A stretch of DNA of 64,000 nt from Rosettibacter firmus (lineage in GTDB: Bacteria > Bacteroidota > Ignavibacteria > Ignavibacteriales > Melioribacteraceae). This document shows, one piece after another, positions 55,910 to 64,000 of this stretch. Location: positions 744,001 to 808,000 of the forward strand of contig NZ_JAYKGJ010000001.1 in assembly GCF_036860695.1 (NCBI RefSeq), written 5' to 3'. Below the pieces are notes generated by a model that saw only the letters and a program-made list of their open reading frames with translations, had not been told where the DNA came from and did no database searches. Made by a program: the position numbers and the translations under genes. The first letter of the stretch is position 1. Each line of letters opens with the position of its first letter.

Positions 55910-57354
55910 TGAACTACAAACTCGAACTTGAAAATCTCTTTAAAAAATGGTCTAACCAAAAACCTGTTACATTCACACAAATTACTGGTTCTGGTTCCAA
56001 TAGAAAATATTTTAGAATTATAAGTGCAGATAAAACAGCTATTGGTGTGTTCAACGAAAACAAAAAAGAAAATAAAGCATTCATTTATCTTACTAAACAT
56101 TTTTCTAAAAATAAATTAAATGTTCCTGAAATTTATTCATCAAGATTGTCTAAAGGAATTTATTTACTTGAAGATTTAGGAGATACAACATTATATTCAT
56201 TTTTAATAACAAAAAGAAAAAAACGAGAATTCCCGCTAGAGGTTATTCCCTTTTATAAAAAAGCTGTAGAAGAACTCGCCAAATTTCAAATTAAAGCTCG
56301 TGTTAATCTTGATTTTTCTATTTGTTATCCCCGTCCTGCTTTTGATAAGCAATCAATTATGTGGGATTTAAATTACTTCAAATATTATTTCGCAAAAGCA
56401 TTTGATATTAACTTCGATGAACAACTGCTCGAAGATGATTTCAAAACACTAACTAAATTTCTTCTTTCAGCTGATTCAAATTATTTTATGTACAGAGATT
56501 TTAACTCTCGTAATATTATGATTAAAGATAGCGAGCTTTATTTTATCGACTATCAGGGAGGACGAAAAGGTGCTCTACAATATGATATAGCTTCATTACT
56601 TTTCGATTCAAAAGCAGATATACCAGAAAACTTACAAAAGGAACTTCTTGAACATTACCTGAATTATATCAGCAAACTCATCAAAATTAATTATAAAGAG
56701 TTCTTAAAATATTATGATGGATTTGTTTTAATTAGATTATTGCAAATGCTTGGAGCTTATGGCTATAGAGGATTGTTCGAAGGTAAATCTCATTTTATTC
56801 AAAGCATTCCTTATGCAATTAAAAGTCTCGAACAAATTTTGAAAAAATTCAAAACACAGATAAAGATTCCGGAATTGTTTTCTATACTTGAACAATTAAT
56901 CAAATTAGATGAACTAAAATTATTCAAAGTAAATAAATCGAATCACAATAAATTAACTGTAAGAATTAATAGTTTTTCTTACAGAGGTAAAATTCCAGTT
57001 GATCCAACCGGTAATGGTGGTGGTTATGTTTTTGATTGTAGAGCCATACCAAATCCGGGAAAAATCGAAAAATTCAAAAACCTGAATGGAAAAAATAAAG
57101 AAGTAAAAGAATTGTTAGATAATATGCCCGAAGCTAAAATGTTCTTGAATAATACAATTAAGATAGTTTCTCAATCAATAGAAAACTATATTGCAAAAGG
57201 ATGGACAGATTTAATGATTAATTTTGGATGTACTGGTGGTCAACATCGTTCAGTTTACTTTGCAGAAAAATTAGCAGAATATCTTTCTTCTAAATATGAT
57301 GTAACAATAGAAGTTACACATACACAATTAAATAAAAATAAATTTATTGCATGA
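55909..57354 (+). CDS. AmgK-like aminosugar kinase fused to a RapZ C-terminal domain
   Basis: 481 aa. Residues about 1-320 are a phosphotransferase (APH-like) domain: YLLEDLGDTTLYSFL, the catalytic loop YRDFNSRNIMI (the usual His is Tyr) and FIDYQGGRKGALQYDIASL. Residues about 345-480 are a RapZ C-terminal domain: FSYRGKIPVDPTGNGGGYVFDCR, NPGK, then GCTGGQHRSVYFAEKLAEYL. RapZ-C senses glucosamine-6-phosphate in other bacteria; AmgK phosphorylates MurNAc or GlcNAc. The MurU-like gene follows with ATGA overlap. I infer a sugar-kinase with its own metabolite sensor. Substrate not proven. Confidence 0.82.
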   Translation: MNYKLELENLFKKWSNQKPVTFTQITGSGSNRKYFRIISADKTAIGVFNENKKENKAFIYLTKHFSKNKLNVPEIYSSRLSKGIYLLEDLGDTTLYSFLITKRKKREFPLEVIPFYKKAVEELAKFQIKARVNLDFSICYPRPAFDKQSIMWDLNYFKYYFAKAFDINFDEQLLEDDFKTLTKFLLSADSNYFMYRDFNSRNIMIKDSELYFIDYQGGRKGALQYDIASLLFDSKADIPENLQKELLEHYLNYISKLIKINYKEFLKYYDGFVLIRLLQMLGAYGYRGLFEGKSHFIQSIPYAIKSLEQILKKFKTQIKIPELFSILEQLIKLDELKLFKVNKSNHNKLTVRINSFSYRGKIPVDPTGNGGGYVFDCRAIPNPGKIEKFKNLNGKNKEVKELLDNMPEAKMFLNNTIKIVSQSIENYIAKGWTDLMINFGCTGGQHRSVYFAEKLAEYLSSKYDVTIEVTHTQLNKNKFIA

Positions 57355-58097
57355 AAGCTTTTATACTTGCTGCAGGTTTGGGAACAAGACTGAAACCACT
57401 AACAGATTTCAAACCAAAAGCATTAATTGAATTAAATGGAATCCCATTAATTGAAATAATAATTAAAAGATTAATCAAATATGATTTCAAAGAAATTATA
57501 ATTAATGTTCATCATTATGCAGATCAAATAATAAAATTTCTTGAAAAGAATAACTATTTCAACATTGAAATAAAAATATCCGATGAAAGAGAACTTCTTC
57601 TTGATACAGGAGGCGGATTAAAAAAAGCATCCTGGTTTTTTGATGATAACCAACCATTTTTAATTCACAATGTAGATATTATAAGCAACATTAATTTGAA
57701 AGAATTTTATGAATATCATAAGTCACAAAATTCTGTTATCACAATTGCAGTTCAAAAACGAAATTCATCAAGATATTTTTTGTTTGATAGCGAAAACTAT
57801 TTATGCGGCTGGGAAAACATAAAAACAGGTGAAGTAAAAATTGTTCGCAACCCTTCTGGCCCCATTTCGAAATATGCTTTTAGTGGCATACATACAGTAA
57901 CTCCTATTGTTTTCAAAAATTTTCCAGATAAAGATGTTTTTTCAATTATTGATTTTTATCTTACATTAGCATCTAAATACAAAATTTCATTTTATGAGCA
58001 TAATAATAATTTCTTTTTCGATTTAGGTAAAAAAGAAAACTTAATAGAAGCAGAAAAATTTATAACAAAAACTAATTTTATAAAGGAATTGATATGA
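57351..58097 (+). CDS. Nucleotidyltransferase, MurU-like (MurNAc-1-phosphate uridylyltransferase)
   Basis: 248 aa GT-A type nucleotidyltransferase: FILAAGLGTRLKPLTDFKPKALIELNG (signature) and HNVDIIS for the metal Asp. The MurU family pairs with AmgK to recycle MurNAc to UDP-MurNAc, bypassing GlmU, and the upstream kinase overlaps by 4 bp. Length (248) is close to MurU (about 225). Its stop overlaps the S15 peptidase start. Confidence in nucleotidyltransferase is high, in MurU moderate. Confidence 0.8.
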   Translation: MKAFILAAGLGTRLKPLTDFKPKALIELNGIPLIEIIIKRLIKYDFKEIIINVHHYADQIIKFLEKNNYFNIEIKISDERELLLDTGGGLKKASWFFDDNQPFLIHNVDIISNINLKEFYEYHKSQNSVITIAVQKRNSSRYFLFDSENYLCGWENIKTGEVKIVRNPSGPISKYAFSGIHTVTPIVFKNFPDKDVFSIIDFYLTLASKYKISFYEHNNNFFFDLGKKENLIEAEKFITKTNFIKELI

Positions 58098-59956
58098 AGA
58101 AAAAATTATTCTTGTTATTAATTTTTATTTATAGCTTAATTAATGCTCAGGGCATAGAGTGGATCAAAGAAAATTATATCAAGAAAGAATATAGAATTGA
58201 AATGCGAGATGGTGTTAAGCTTTTTACTTCAGTTTATATTCCAAAAGATACTACTAAAGATTATCCATTTTTGATGGTTCGAACACCTTATACAGTATCT
58301 CCCTATGGTGAAAATAATTATCCACAAACATTAGGACCAAACGAAGAATTTGCACGAGATGGTTACATTTTTGTATATCAGGATGTACGAGGAAAATTTA
58401 TGAGCGAAGGAGAATTTGAAAATATGCGTCCATATATTCCAATTAAAAAAAGTAAAAATGATATTGATGAAACTACAGATACTTATGATACAATTGACTG
58501 GCTAATCAAAAATATTAAACACAACAATGGTAATGTTGGAATTTGGGGCATCTCTTATCCAGGCTTTTATGCTGCAATGAGTTTAATTGATTCGCATCCG
58601 GCATTAAAAGCAGTATCGCCACAGGCTCCTATTGCAGATTGGTTCATTGGAGATGATATGCATCATAATGGAGCTCTTACACTTGCAATGTCTTTTAATT
58701 TTTTTAAAACATTTGATCAACCAAGAGATAGTTTAAAAACAAAATGGAAAACAATAGATCCTTATGATTCTCCAGATATGTATAATTTTTTCTTAAAACT
58801 TGGACCAATAAAAAATATAAACGAAAAATTTTTTCATAATAAACTGCCATTCTGGAATTCAATAATTAAACATGGAACTTATGATGATTTCTGGAAAGCA
58901 AGAAATAACTTACCACATTTTAAAAATGTAAAGCCAGCAGTTTTAATTGTAGGTGGCTGGTACGATTCAGAAGATTTATATGGGCCATTAAATATCTATA
59001 AATCAATTGAAGAAAAAAATCCTGAAAATAAAACCCATTTAGTCTTAGGTCCATGGAGTCACGGAGGTTGGGCAAGAAGTAATGGTAATATGTTTGGTGA
59101 CTTTATTTTTCCAGAAAACACCAGTGAATATTATAGCAAAAATATTCTAACGCCATTTTTTAAATATTATCTGAAGAACGAAGGACAATTAAATATTCCA
59201 GAAGTAATAACATATAGAACAGGCAGCAATACCTGGATTAGCTATGAAAAATGGCCACCTGAAAATGTAGAAACAAAATTTTTATATCTATCTTCAAATG
59301 GAAAACTAAACTGGGAAAAACCTGCCAACAAAAAAACTTTATACAACGAGTTCATTAGCGATCCAGATAAACCTGTACCATATACAGCTAAGTTTCACGA
59401 CTCTAAACAAATGTATTTAAGAACTTACATGAGCGAAGATCAAAGATTTGCTGCTTCGCGTCCAGATGTTCTGGTTTTTGAAACTGAACCATTAGAACAG
59501 GATTTCACAATTGTTGGACCAATTTATGCTGACTTATATGTTTCAACGACAGGTACAGATGCAGATTGGATTGTAAAGATCATTGATGTTTATCCAGATG
59601 GAGAAGAAAATCCAGAAACAAATCCAAACAATGTAGAATATGGTGGTTATCAAAGATTAATAAGATATGAAATTCTAAGAGGTAAATTTAGAAACAGTTA
59701 TGAAAAACCTGAACCATTTGTTCCAAATAAAATTACCAATATTAAAATAAAACTTAATGACATTGACCATACTTTTCTAAAAGGTCATAAAATTATGGTA
59801 CAAATACAAAGTAGTTTTTTCCCATTCTTTGATCGCAACCCACAAAAATTTGTTGATATTTATTCGGCAGATAAAAATGATTTTCAAAAAGCAACTCACA
59901 GAGTTTATTTTTCAAAAAATTATCCTTCATCAATAAAGTTCTTTACAATTAAATAA
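58094..59956 (+). CDS. CocE/NonD-family hydrolase (X-Pro dipeptidyl-peptidase S15 type)
   Basis: 620 aa. Signal peptide (KLFLLLIFIYSLINAQ). Nucleophile in GIWGISYPGFYAA (Ser near 155); catalytic Asp and His in GGWYDSEDLYG and LGPWSHGGW. C-terminal jelly-roll domain with EPLEQDFTIVGPIYADLYVSTTG. Secreted, cleaves peptides or esters. Fourth gene of the metH run; stop overlaps upstream gene only by ATGA. Confidence 0.88.
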   Translation: MKKKLFLLLIFIYSLINAQGIEWIKENYIKKEYRIEMRDGVKLFTSVYIPKDTTKDYPFLMVRTPYTVSPYGENNYPQTLGPNEEFARDGYIFVYQDVRGKFMSEGEFENMRPYIPIKKSKNDIDETTDTYDTIDWLIKNIKHNNGNVGIWGISYPGFYAAMSLIDSHPALKAVSPQAPIADWFIGDDMHHNGALTLAMSFNFFKTFDQPRDSLKTKWKTIDPYDSPDMYNFFLKLGPIKNINEKFFHNKLPFWNSIIKHGTYDDFWKARNNLPHFKNVKPAVLIVGGWYDSEDLYGPLNIYKSIEEKNPENKTHLVLGPWSHGGWARSNGNMFGDFIFPENTSEYYSKNILTPFFKYYLKNEGQLNIPEVITYRTGSNTWISYEKWPPENVETKFLYLSSNGKLNWEKPANKKTLYNEFISDPDKPVPYTAKFHDSKQMYLRTYMSEDQRFAASRPDVLVFETEPLEQDFTIVGPIYADLYVSTTGTDADWIVKIIDVYPDGEENPETNPNNVEYGGYQRLIRYEILRGKFRNSYEKPEPFVPNKITNIKIKLNDIDHTFLKGHKIMVQIQSSFFPFFDRNPQKFVDIYSADKNDFQKATHRVYFSKNYPSSIKFFTIK

Positions 59957-59975
59957 CATATCATTAGGAGGAATT

Positions 59976-60515
59976 ATGTCGAAGAAAATTATAGTTATAT
60001 TTATTGTTAATCTAATTTTAGCTTTAGAATTAAATGCTCAGTCAATTGCAATTGGTCCACAATTAGGCTATCACAAATCTGAAGATGCAGAAGGCTCGAT
60101 GCTATTAGGTGCCATGGGAAGAATTTATTTAGCTCATAGCTTTGCTGTAGAAGCTGCAATTAATTATCGAAGTGAAGATTATGAGAATGGAGCTGTTAAA
60201 ACCAAAATGTATCCAGTAATGGTTAGTGGATTATTGTACTTCTTTCCACTTCTTTATGGTACTGTTGGTGCAGGATGGTATAATACTAAAATAGATTATT
60301 CCAGTACTTTGAATTCTTTAGGACTCAAAGATCAAACTAAAAGTGAATTTGGTTACCATCTTGGACTTGGAGCTGAGTTTGGTTTGGGAAACTTAATACT
60401 AACAGGAGATATTCGTTATGTTTTCCTTAATTTGAAATTAGATAGACTGCCCGGCGTTAAGGAACTCAAAAATAATTTCTACATTATTACTGTGGGTGTT
60501 TTATTTGAATTATAA
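59976..60515 (+). CDS. Small outer-membrane beta-barrel protein
   Basis: 179 aa with signal peptide (IIVIFIVNLILALELNAQS) and eight or so amphipathic strands (IAIGPQLGYHKS, AVEAAINYRSED, MVSGLLYFFPL, FGYHLGLGAEFGLG), ending in VLFEL. AGGAGG lies before the ATG. OmpX/OmpW-like small barrel; substrate unknown. Confidence 0.78.
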   Translation: MSKKIIVIFIVNLILALELNAQSIAIGPQLGYHKSEDAEGSMLLGAMGRIYLAHSFAVEAAINYRSEDYENGAVKTKMYPVMVSGLLYFFPLLYGTVGAGWYNTKIDYSSTLNSLGLKDQTKSEFGYHLGLGAEFGLGNLILTGDIRYVFLNLKLDRLPGVKELKNNFYIITVGVLFEL

Positions 60516-60557
60516 TTTCATAATTTGTAATTAAGAAATTCAATTTTAGGAGCAATT

Positions 60558-61022
60558 ATGATTTATGATCAACTAAAAAATGCTCATCTTTATTTTAATC
60601 TTGGAAATAGAATTCAAAAGGCTTTTGAATATTTATTAAATACAGATTTCACAAATTTAGATGCTGGCAAATATGAAATTGATGGAGATAATATCTATGC
60701 TGTAATTCAGAATTATGATACAAAACCCATTACTGCTGGTAAATGGGAAGCTCATAAAAAATATATTGACATTCAATACATAGTTTCTGGTAAAGAAAAA
60801 ATGGGCTATTCCAATTCCATTAAAATGATCGTTACAGAAGAATATAATCAGGAAAAAGATGTAATGTTCTTAAAAGGGAACGGAAATTTTTTAATTGCAG
60901 AAGAAGGATATTTTGCTTTATTCTTTCCTTCCGATGTTCATATGCCTGGTATTGCAGTCAATTTATCTACACCTGTTAAAAAAGTAGTGGTGAAAGTAAA
61001 AGTAGAAGATAATAATAATTAA
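60558..61022 (+). CDS. YhcH/YjgK/YiaL-family protein (DUF386)
   Basis: 154 aa cupin-like protein. Family residues WEAHKKYIDIQYIVSG and FFPSDVHMPGIAV carry the metal ligands. Relatives are linked to sialic-acid, N-glycolyl or beta-galactosidase metabolism, and several act as sugar anomerases. AGGAG precedes the ATG. A terminator follows. Exact substrate unknown. Confidence 0.86.
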   Translation: MIYDQLKNAHLYFNLGNRIQKAFEYLLNTDFTNLDAGKYEIDGDNIYAVIQNYDTKPITAGKWEAHKKYIDIQYIVSGKEKMGYSNSIKMIVTEEYNQEKDVMFLKGNGNFLIAEEGYFALFFPSDVHMPGIAVNLSTPVKKVVVKVKVEDNNN

Positions 61023-61030
61023 TGCATAAC

Positions 61031-61078
61031 ACAGATGGCACAGCAAGTAAAATCAATACTGTGTCATCTGTTATTTTT
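61031..61078 (+). terminator. Terminator after the YhcH-family gene
   Basis: 13 bp stem (61031-61043 with 61059-61071, one G-U pair), 15 nt loop, then TTATTTTTAT. The convergent ABC ATPase stop lies inside the hairpin (61064-61066), so the terminator may serve both directions. Confidence 0.8.
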
Positions 61079-61702
61079 ATATTCTTCCAGATTTATAACA
61101 TAACTACATAAATTAAGATCCGCTTCTTCATTTGAAGCAATTAGCACAAGATTTTCTTTACCTTCTTTTAAAATTATTTCATATACTTTATCTTTACCAA
61201 AATTATCGAGATTGGATGTAGGTTCATCAAGAATTATTAATGGTGGTTTATGTAATAGAGCAAAAATGAATTTCAATCTTTGTTTCATTCCAGATGAATA
61301 TCCTTTTACCAGATCATTTTTTCTATCATACAAATTGAACTCCGATAATAAATAATCTGCATAATCTTTATGAAAAGGGATTCCACGAATTTTAGAAAAG
61401 TGAATCAAATTTTCTTCGGCTGTAAATTCATCATAAAGAAAAAGATATGGAGAAACAAAACCAATATAATTGTGGAGCTGCTCATTAACAATTATTCTAT
61501 CATCTATTTTATGAATAACTCTACCTCGTGTTGGCGAAATTAAATTTGCAATTATTTTTACAAATGTAGATTTACCAGAGCCATTGGGTCCAGCCACTCC
61601 ATAAATATTTCCAGCCTTGAATGATTCATTTATCTCATTAAAGACTAATCTTCTACCAAAATATTTAACAAGATGCTCGATATGTAAAGAATAATTAATC
61701 AT
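61064..61702 (-). CDS. ABC transporter ATP-binding protein (CcmA-like), orphan
   Basis: 212 aa. Walker A GPNGSGKS, signature YSSGMKQRLKF, Walker B LIILDEPTSNLD, and an SNEEADL where the H-loop His would normally be. That missing His lowers expected ATP hydrolysis or marks a variant. No permease gene is adjacent; the HExxH protein is upstream with 8 bp overlap. Partner unknown. Confidence 0.78.
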   Translation of the reverse strand: MINYSLHIEHLVKYFGRRLVFNEINESFKAGNIYGVAGPNGSGKSTFVKIIANLISPTRGRVIHKIDDRIIVNEQLHNYIGFVSPYLFLYDEFTAEENLIHFSKIRGIPFHKDYADYLLSEFNLYDRKNDLVKGYSSGMKQRLKFIFALLHKPPLIILDEPTSNLDNFGKDKVYEIILKEGKENLVLIASNEEADLNLCSYVINLEEYKNNR

Positions 61703-63329
61703 TAATTACTACAAATTTTCCTTTATTAAGAATGTCACCAGATTTAACAAAATAGAAATATATACCTGATGCTAATTTTTTCATATCATTATTTAGTGCA
61801 TTCCATTTAATGACAGTTTTATCAGAAGAAAAAATTTTATGCTCACCTGAATAAATTAAATCCATATTAACTGAATAAACATACAATTCTGCATAGCCAG
61901 ATTTTGTCCTTTCTGCAGGGAAATAAATAAAATCATCTTTAGAATACATAAAAGGCTGAGGGAAAGCATAAGCAATATCAGTTGTACTAATTTGTCCTTC
62001 ATTAATCAATCTATTATTTAAAATATTTGATTCTGTCAATAGAAAAGGGTTATCACATTCTATTTTTGAATAATAATTATCTATGATTTTTTTCTCTCCT
62101 TTAAAATTTTGATTCGACAAAATGTACTTTAGATTAAGTTTGCTGCCCGGACTATCTACTCCCTGTGTAATATCTGTGTTTGCAATTATTGCTACAAAAG
62201 TATCAGGAACAGCTTCTGAATTATTAATAAAGACAAGATAATTTGATGAAACAGGTTCAGAATTTATTTCAACTGTTGTGGTTGGTTGTATAAATTCCAT
62301 AATTAGAGAAGGCTTAATTAAAGGATAATTTTCTGCTTCTTCAAAATATTTATTTGGAACTGTACGATAATTTGTAAAGAAAATCCATTGACCAAATAAT
62401 GCAAATTCATTTTTAAAAGATGAACCGTACTCAGATATTGCATCAGCCATTGCATTTAGAGCTCTTTCATTTCTGAATAATTCCCAGCTCCTTTTTATGA
62501 TATCGAAACCGAATCTTTCTTTCAAAAAGATATCCCAGATTGCAAGATTATATCCATCATTATAAGCAAAAGCACGTTGTGGATTATTAAAAAACGATGG
62601 CATATAAGAGTAATAATCATTAATACTATCGAAAACAAATTCTTCCATTGCTGTTGAAGTCAATTCGTGGAAAAATTGATCTTCATTTCTTAAAATATAA
62701 TTCCCAATTTGAATTGCGTGATGTAGTTCGTGAGCTACAGAAACTTTAGCTCCATCAATACCTTTTGTATATGTATCTGAAAAATCATTATCAATAACTA
62801 TATAACTTGTATAAATTCTATTTCCAATTTCTGTCTCATTTTCTGTGTAGCCATATAAACCACCAGTAAGATTTTGAATATAAATATCATATTTATCATC
62901 TCCCCCTTCACCAAAATCTTTTGGTGGAGGTGGATATTTTAAGATATTTACTTCATAATTATATGCTGAGTCGATTGCTCTTGCCAACTCATTTAAATCA
63001 TATTTAGGGGAATGAATTCCAGCCTTATTAAAATGAATTCTGAATAAACCTGAACGTGTAACAAAACTTGCGTCTGTAGTTGGACGAGTAAAAAATTGTG
63101 ATAGAATAATTTTTTGCTTTGGTGTAAATTTATCATAATTTAATCGGACAGAACTTACAATCCCGAAGCCACATTTAATATAATTGCTATCAGAAATTGT
63201 TGTTACATATCTCCTATCGGATTCGATTCCCTTTATTCTTAAAAATTCATAAAAAAGAGAATCAAGATTTTGAGCCAATAAGCCTACATTTAAGAGTAAT
63301 AAGTTTAGAAGTAAAATTATTTTTTTCAT
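61695..63329 (-). CDS. Secreted HExxH metalloprotease-like protein with T9SS-type C-terminus
   Basis: 544 aa. Signal peptide (IILLLNLLLLNVGLLAQN). Zinc site AHELHHAIQIGNY near residue 200, with TSTAMEEFVFD following, as in MXAN_6640-like putative metalloproteases. The last 80 residues (FPQPFMYSKDDF...GIYFYFVKSGDILNKGKFVV) resemble a T9SS type A sorting domain. The ATG overlaps the preceding gene's stop. Probably exported to the surface. Protease activity is inferred. Confidence 0.75.
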   Translation of the reverse strand: MKKIILLLNLLLLNVGLLAQNLDSLFYEFLRIKGIESDRRYVTTISDSNYIKCGFGIVSSVRLNYDKFTPKQKIILSQFFTRPTTDASFVTRSGLFRIHFNKAGIHSPKYDLNELARAIDSAYNYEVNILKYPPPPKDFGEGGDDKYDIYIQNLTGGLYGYTENETEIGNRIYTSYIVIDNDFSDTYTKGIDGAKVSVAHELHHAIQIGNYILRNEDQFFHELTSTAMEEFVFDSINDYYSYMPSFFNNPQRAFAYNDGYNLAIWDIFLKERFGFDIIKRSWELFRNERALNAMADAISEYGSSFKNEFALFGQWIFFTNYRTVPNKYFEEAENYPLIKPSLIMEFIQPTTTVEINSEPVSSNYLVFINNSEAVPDTFVAIIANTDITQGVDSPGSKLNLKYILSNQNFKGEKKIIDNYYSKIECDNPFLLTESNILNNRLINEGQISTTDIAYAFPQPFMYSKDDFIYFPAERTKSGYAELYVYSVNMDLIYSGEHKIFSSDKTVIKWNALNNDMKKLASGIYFYFVKSGDILNKGKFVVIND

Positions 63330-64000
63330 TATCGCACATAATTAAATTTGATAAGATTATCAGAAGAATCTGTATAAACTATTAATTCTTGCTTGTTTTT
63401 AATTTGTTGAATAAAATAATCATTGATTGTTTTAGAATCAAAAATATCTCCCGTTCTGTAATTAAGATAATTTTTATCAAATACTACTTTTTTGATTTTC
63501 CCTCTCTGATTATCGTACAAAAATAAATTACCATAGTTATTTGATTCATAAAATCGAATATAATTTTTTGCTATAAAATAATTCTCGAAATTTATTGTTT
63601 TTAAATGACCTTTATGCAAAACAATTAATTCTGAATAACTAGTATGACCAAGTATTACAAAAATAGGTTTATCTTTTTCATTTTGGCTACTAATACTCTT
63701 TACTTCTGTTGAATAATTTTTTACGTCATCTAAACTTAAAGTAGTAAGATTAACTGGATTTTCTACAGTATTATTAATTTGAATTTTATTAAGATATAGA
63801 ACATTATTAAATCTTGACGAGTAATAAATTTCTTTACCTAAGTTAAAAGAAAGTGTAGCCGATTCAATATTCCCAGAAATCTCAACAAAATCCGTATTAA
63901 CATATCTAAAATCTCTAAATTCATATGACTCAAAAAATAATTTATTATTCTTCTTACTTATAATGTAAATTATTTGTGTATTTGTTAATCTATTATTAGA
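63329..64000 (-). CDS. Hypothetical protein, 3' part (5' end beyond window)
   Basis: The frame is open from 63329 to the window's right edge (about 223 codons) with no stop, so the gene is longer than any start seen here. The protein is rich in Asn, Ile and Tyr with beta-type phrases (KPIFVILGHTSYSELIVL, GNLFLYDNQRGKIKKVVFD, ELIVYTDSSDNLIKFNYVR). No family recognised. Its stop overlaps the ATG of the HExxH protein (TAATG), so they are translationally coupled. Confidence 0.7.
   Translation of the reverse strand, partial: SNNRLTNTQIIYIISKKNNKLFFESYEFRDFRYVNTDFVEISGNIESATLSFNLGKEIYYSSRFNNVLYLNKIQINNTVENPVNLTTLSLDDVKNYSTEVKSISSQNEKDKPIFVILGHTSYSELIVLHKGHLKTINFENYFIAKNYIRFYESNNYGNLFLYDNQRGKIKKVVFDKNYLNYRTGDIFDSKTINDYFIQQIKNKQELIVYTDSSDNLIKFNYVR

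Overview
This AT-rich 64 kb window looks like chromosomal DNA from a member of the Ignavibacteria (Ignavibacteriota, related to Bacteroidota). That is my inference. It rests on secreted proteins ending in type IX secretion (T9SS) type A sorting domains (motif NYPNPFNPST), a TonB-dependent receptor with a carboxypeptidase-regulatory-like N-terminal domain, [FeFe]-hydrogenase maturases, a fused 2-oxoacid:ferredoxin oxidoreductase and general codon use. Genes are dense and there is no rRNA, phage, large insertion sequence or CRISPR array.

Layout. 1-2664: hydE (cut by the edge), hydG and an LD-carboxypeptidase. 2842-9091: a phosphate-uptake operon read leftwards (porin, pstS, pstC, pstA, two pstB genes, phoU). 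9263-13704: a T9SS beta-helix-like protein and a TonB-dependent receptor. Both transcription units (2842-9091 and 9263-13704) are preceded by TTAACA-N5-TTAACA direct repeats that look like Pho boxes, so they are probably co-regulated. 13914-15690: an acyltransferase and a tRNA cluster (Pro-Arg-His-Glu) followed by three decayed tRNA-Glu 3' halves, each carrying a small palindromic insertion. 15907-19033: a lipoprotein-release ABC exporter (LolCDE type). 19059-28091: an MscS channel with a cyclic-nucleotide domain, an M14 peptidase, a GH5-type secreted glycosidase, leucyl aminopeptidase and NrnA. 28198-34582: korB/korA, dsbD, nadE. 34692-41240: PspC/LiaF-like membrane proteins and a housekeeping run that includes prfB with a +1 programmed frameshift (in-frame UAA), miaA and pcm. 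41324-42075: tRNA-Gly, tRNA-Cys and a tandem, decaying tRNA-Cys/GIY-YIG cassette. 42104-49343: a CHASE2-sigma54 activator gene, a sigma54-like promoter with tandem upstream sites, and a four-gene set of envelope proteins (two lipoproteins, a beta-barrel/transglutaminase fusion, a FecR-like protein). 49408-64000: alpha/beta hydrolase, NUDIX, four-helix-bundle protein, hldD, then metH - kinase/RapZ fusion - murU-like - S15 peptidase, followed by small genes, an orphan ABC ATPase and an HExxH secreted protein.

The best candidates for undescribed biology are (i) the CHASE2/sigma54-controlled envelope module at 42.1-49.3 kb, (ii) the tRNA 3'-half duplications with palindromic mini-insertions at two separate tRNA loci, one carrying a GIY-YIG nuclease, (iii) the aminosugar-kinase/RapZ fusion next to a MurU-like gene and (iv) prfB frameshifting at UAA instead of UGA. 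Several start codons were moved from the longest-ORF start because a good Shine-Dalgarno sequence sits in front of an internal ATG or TTG.
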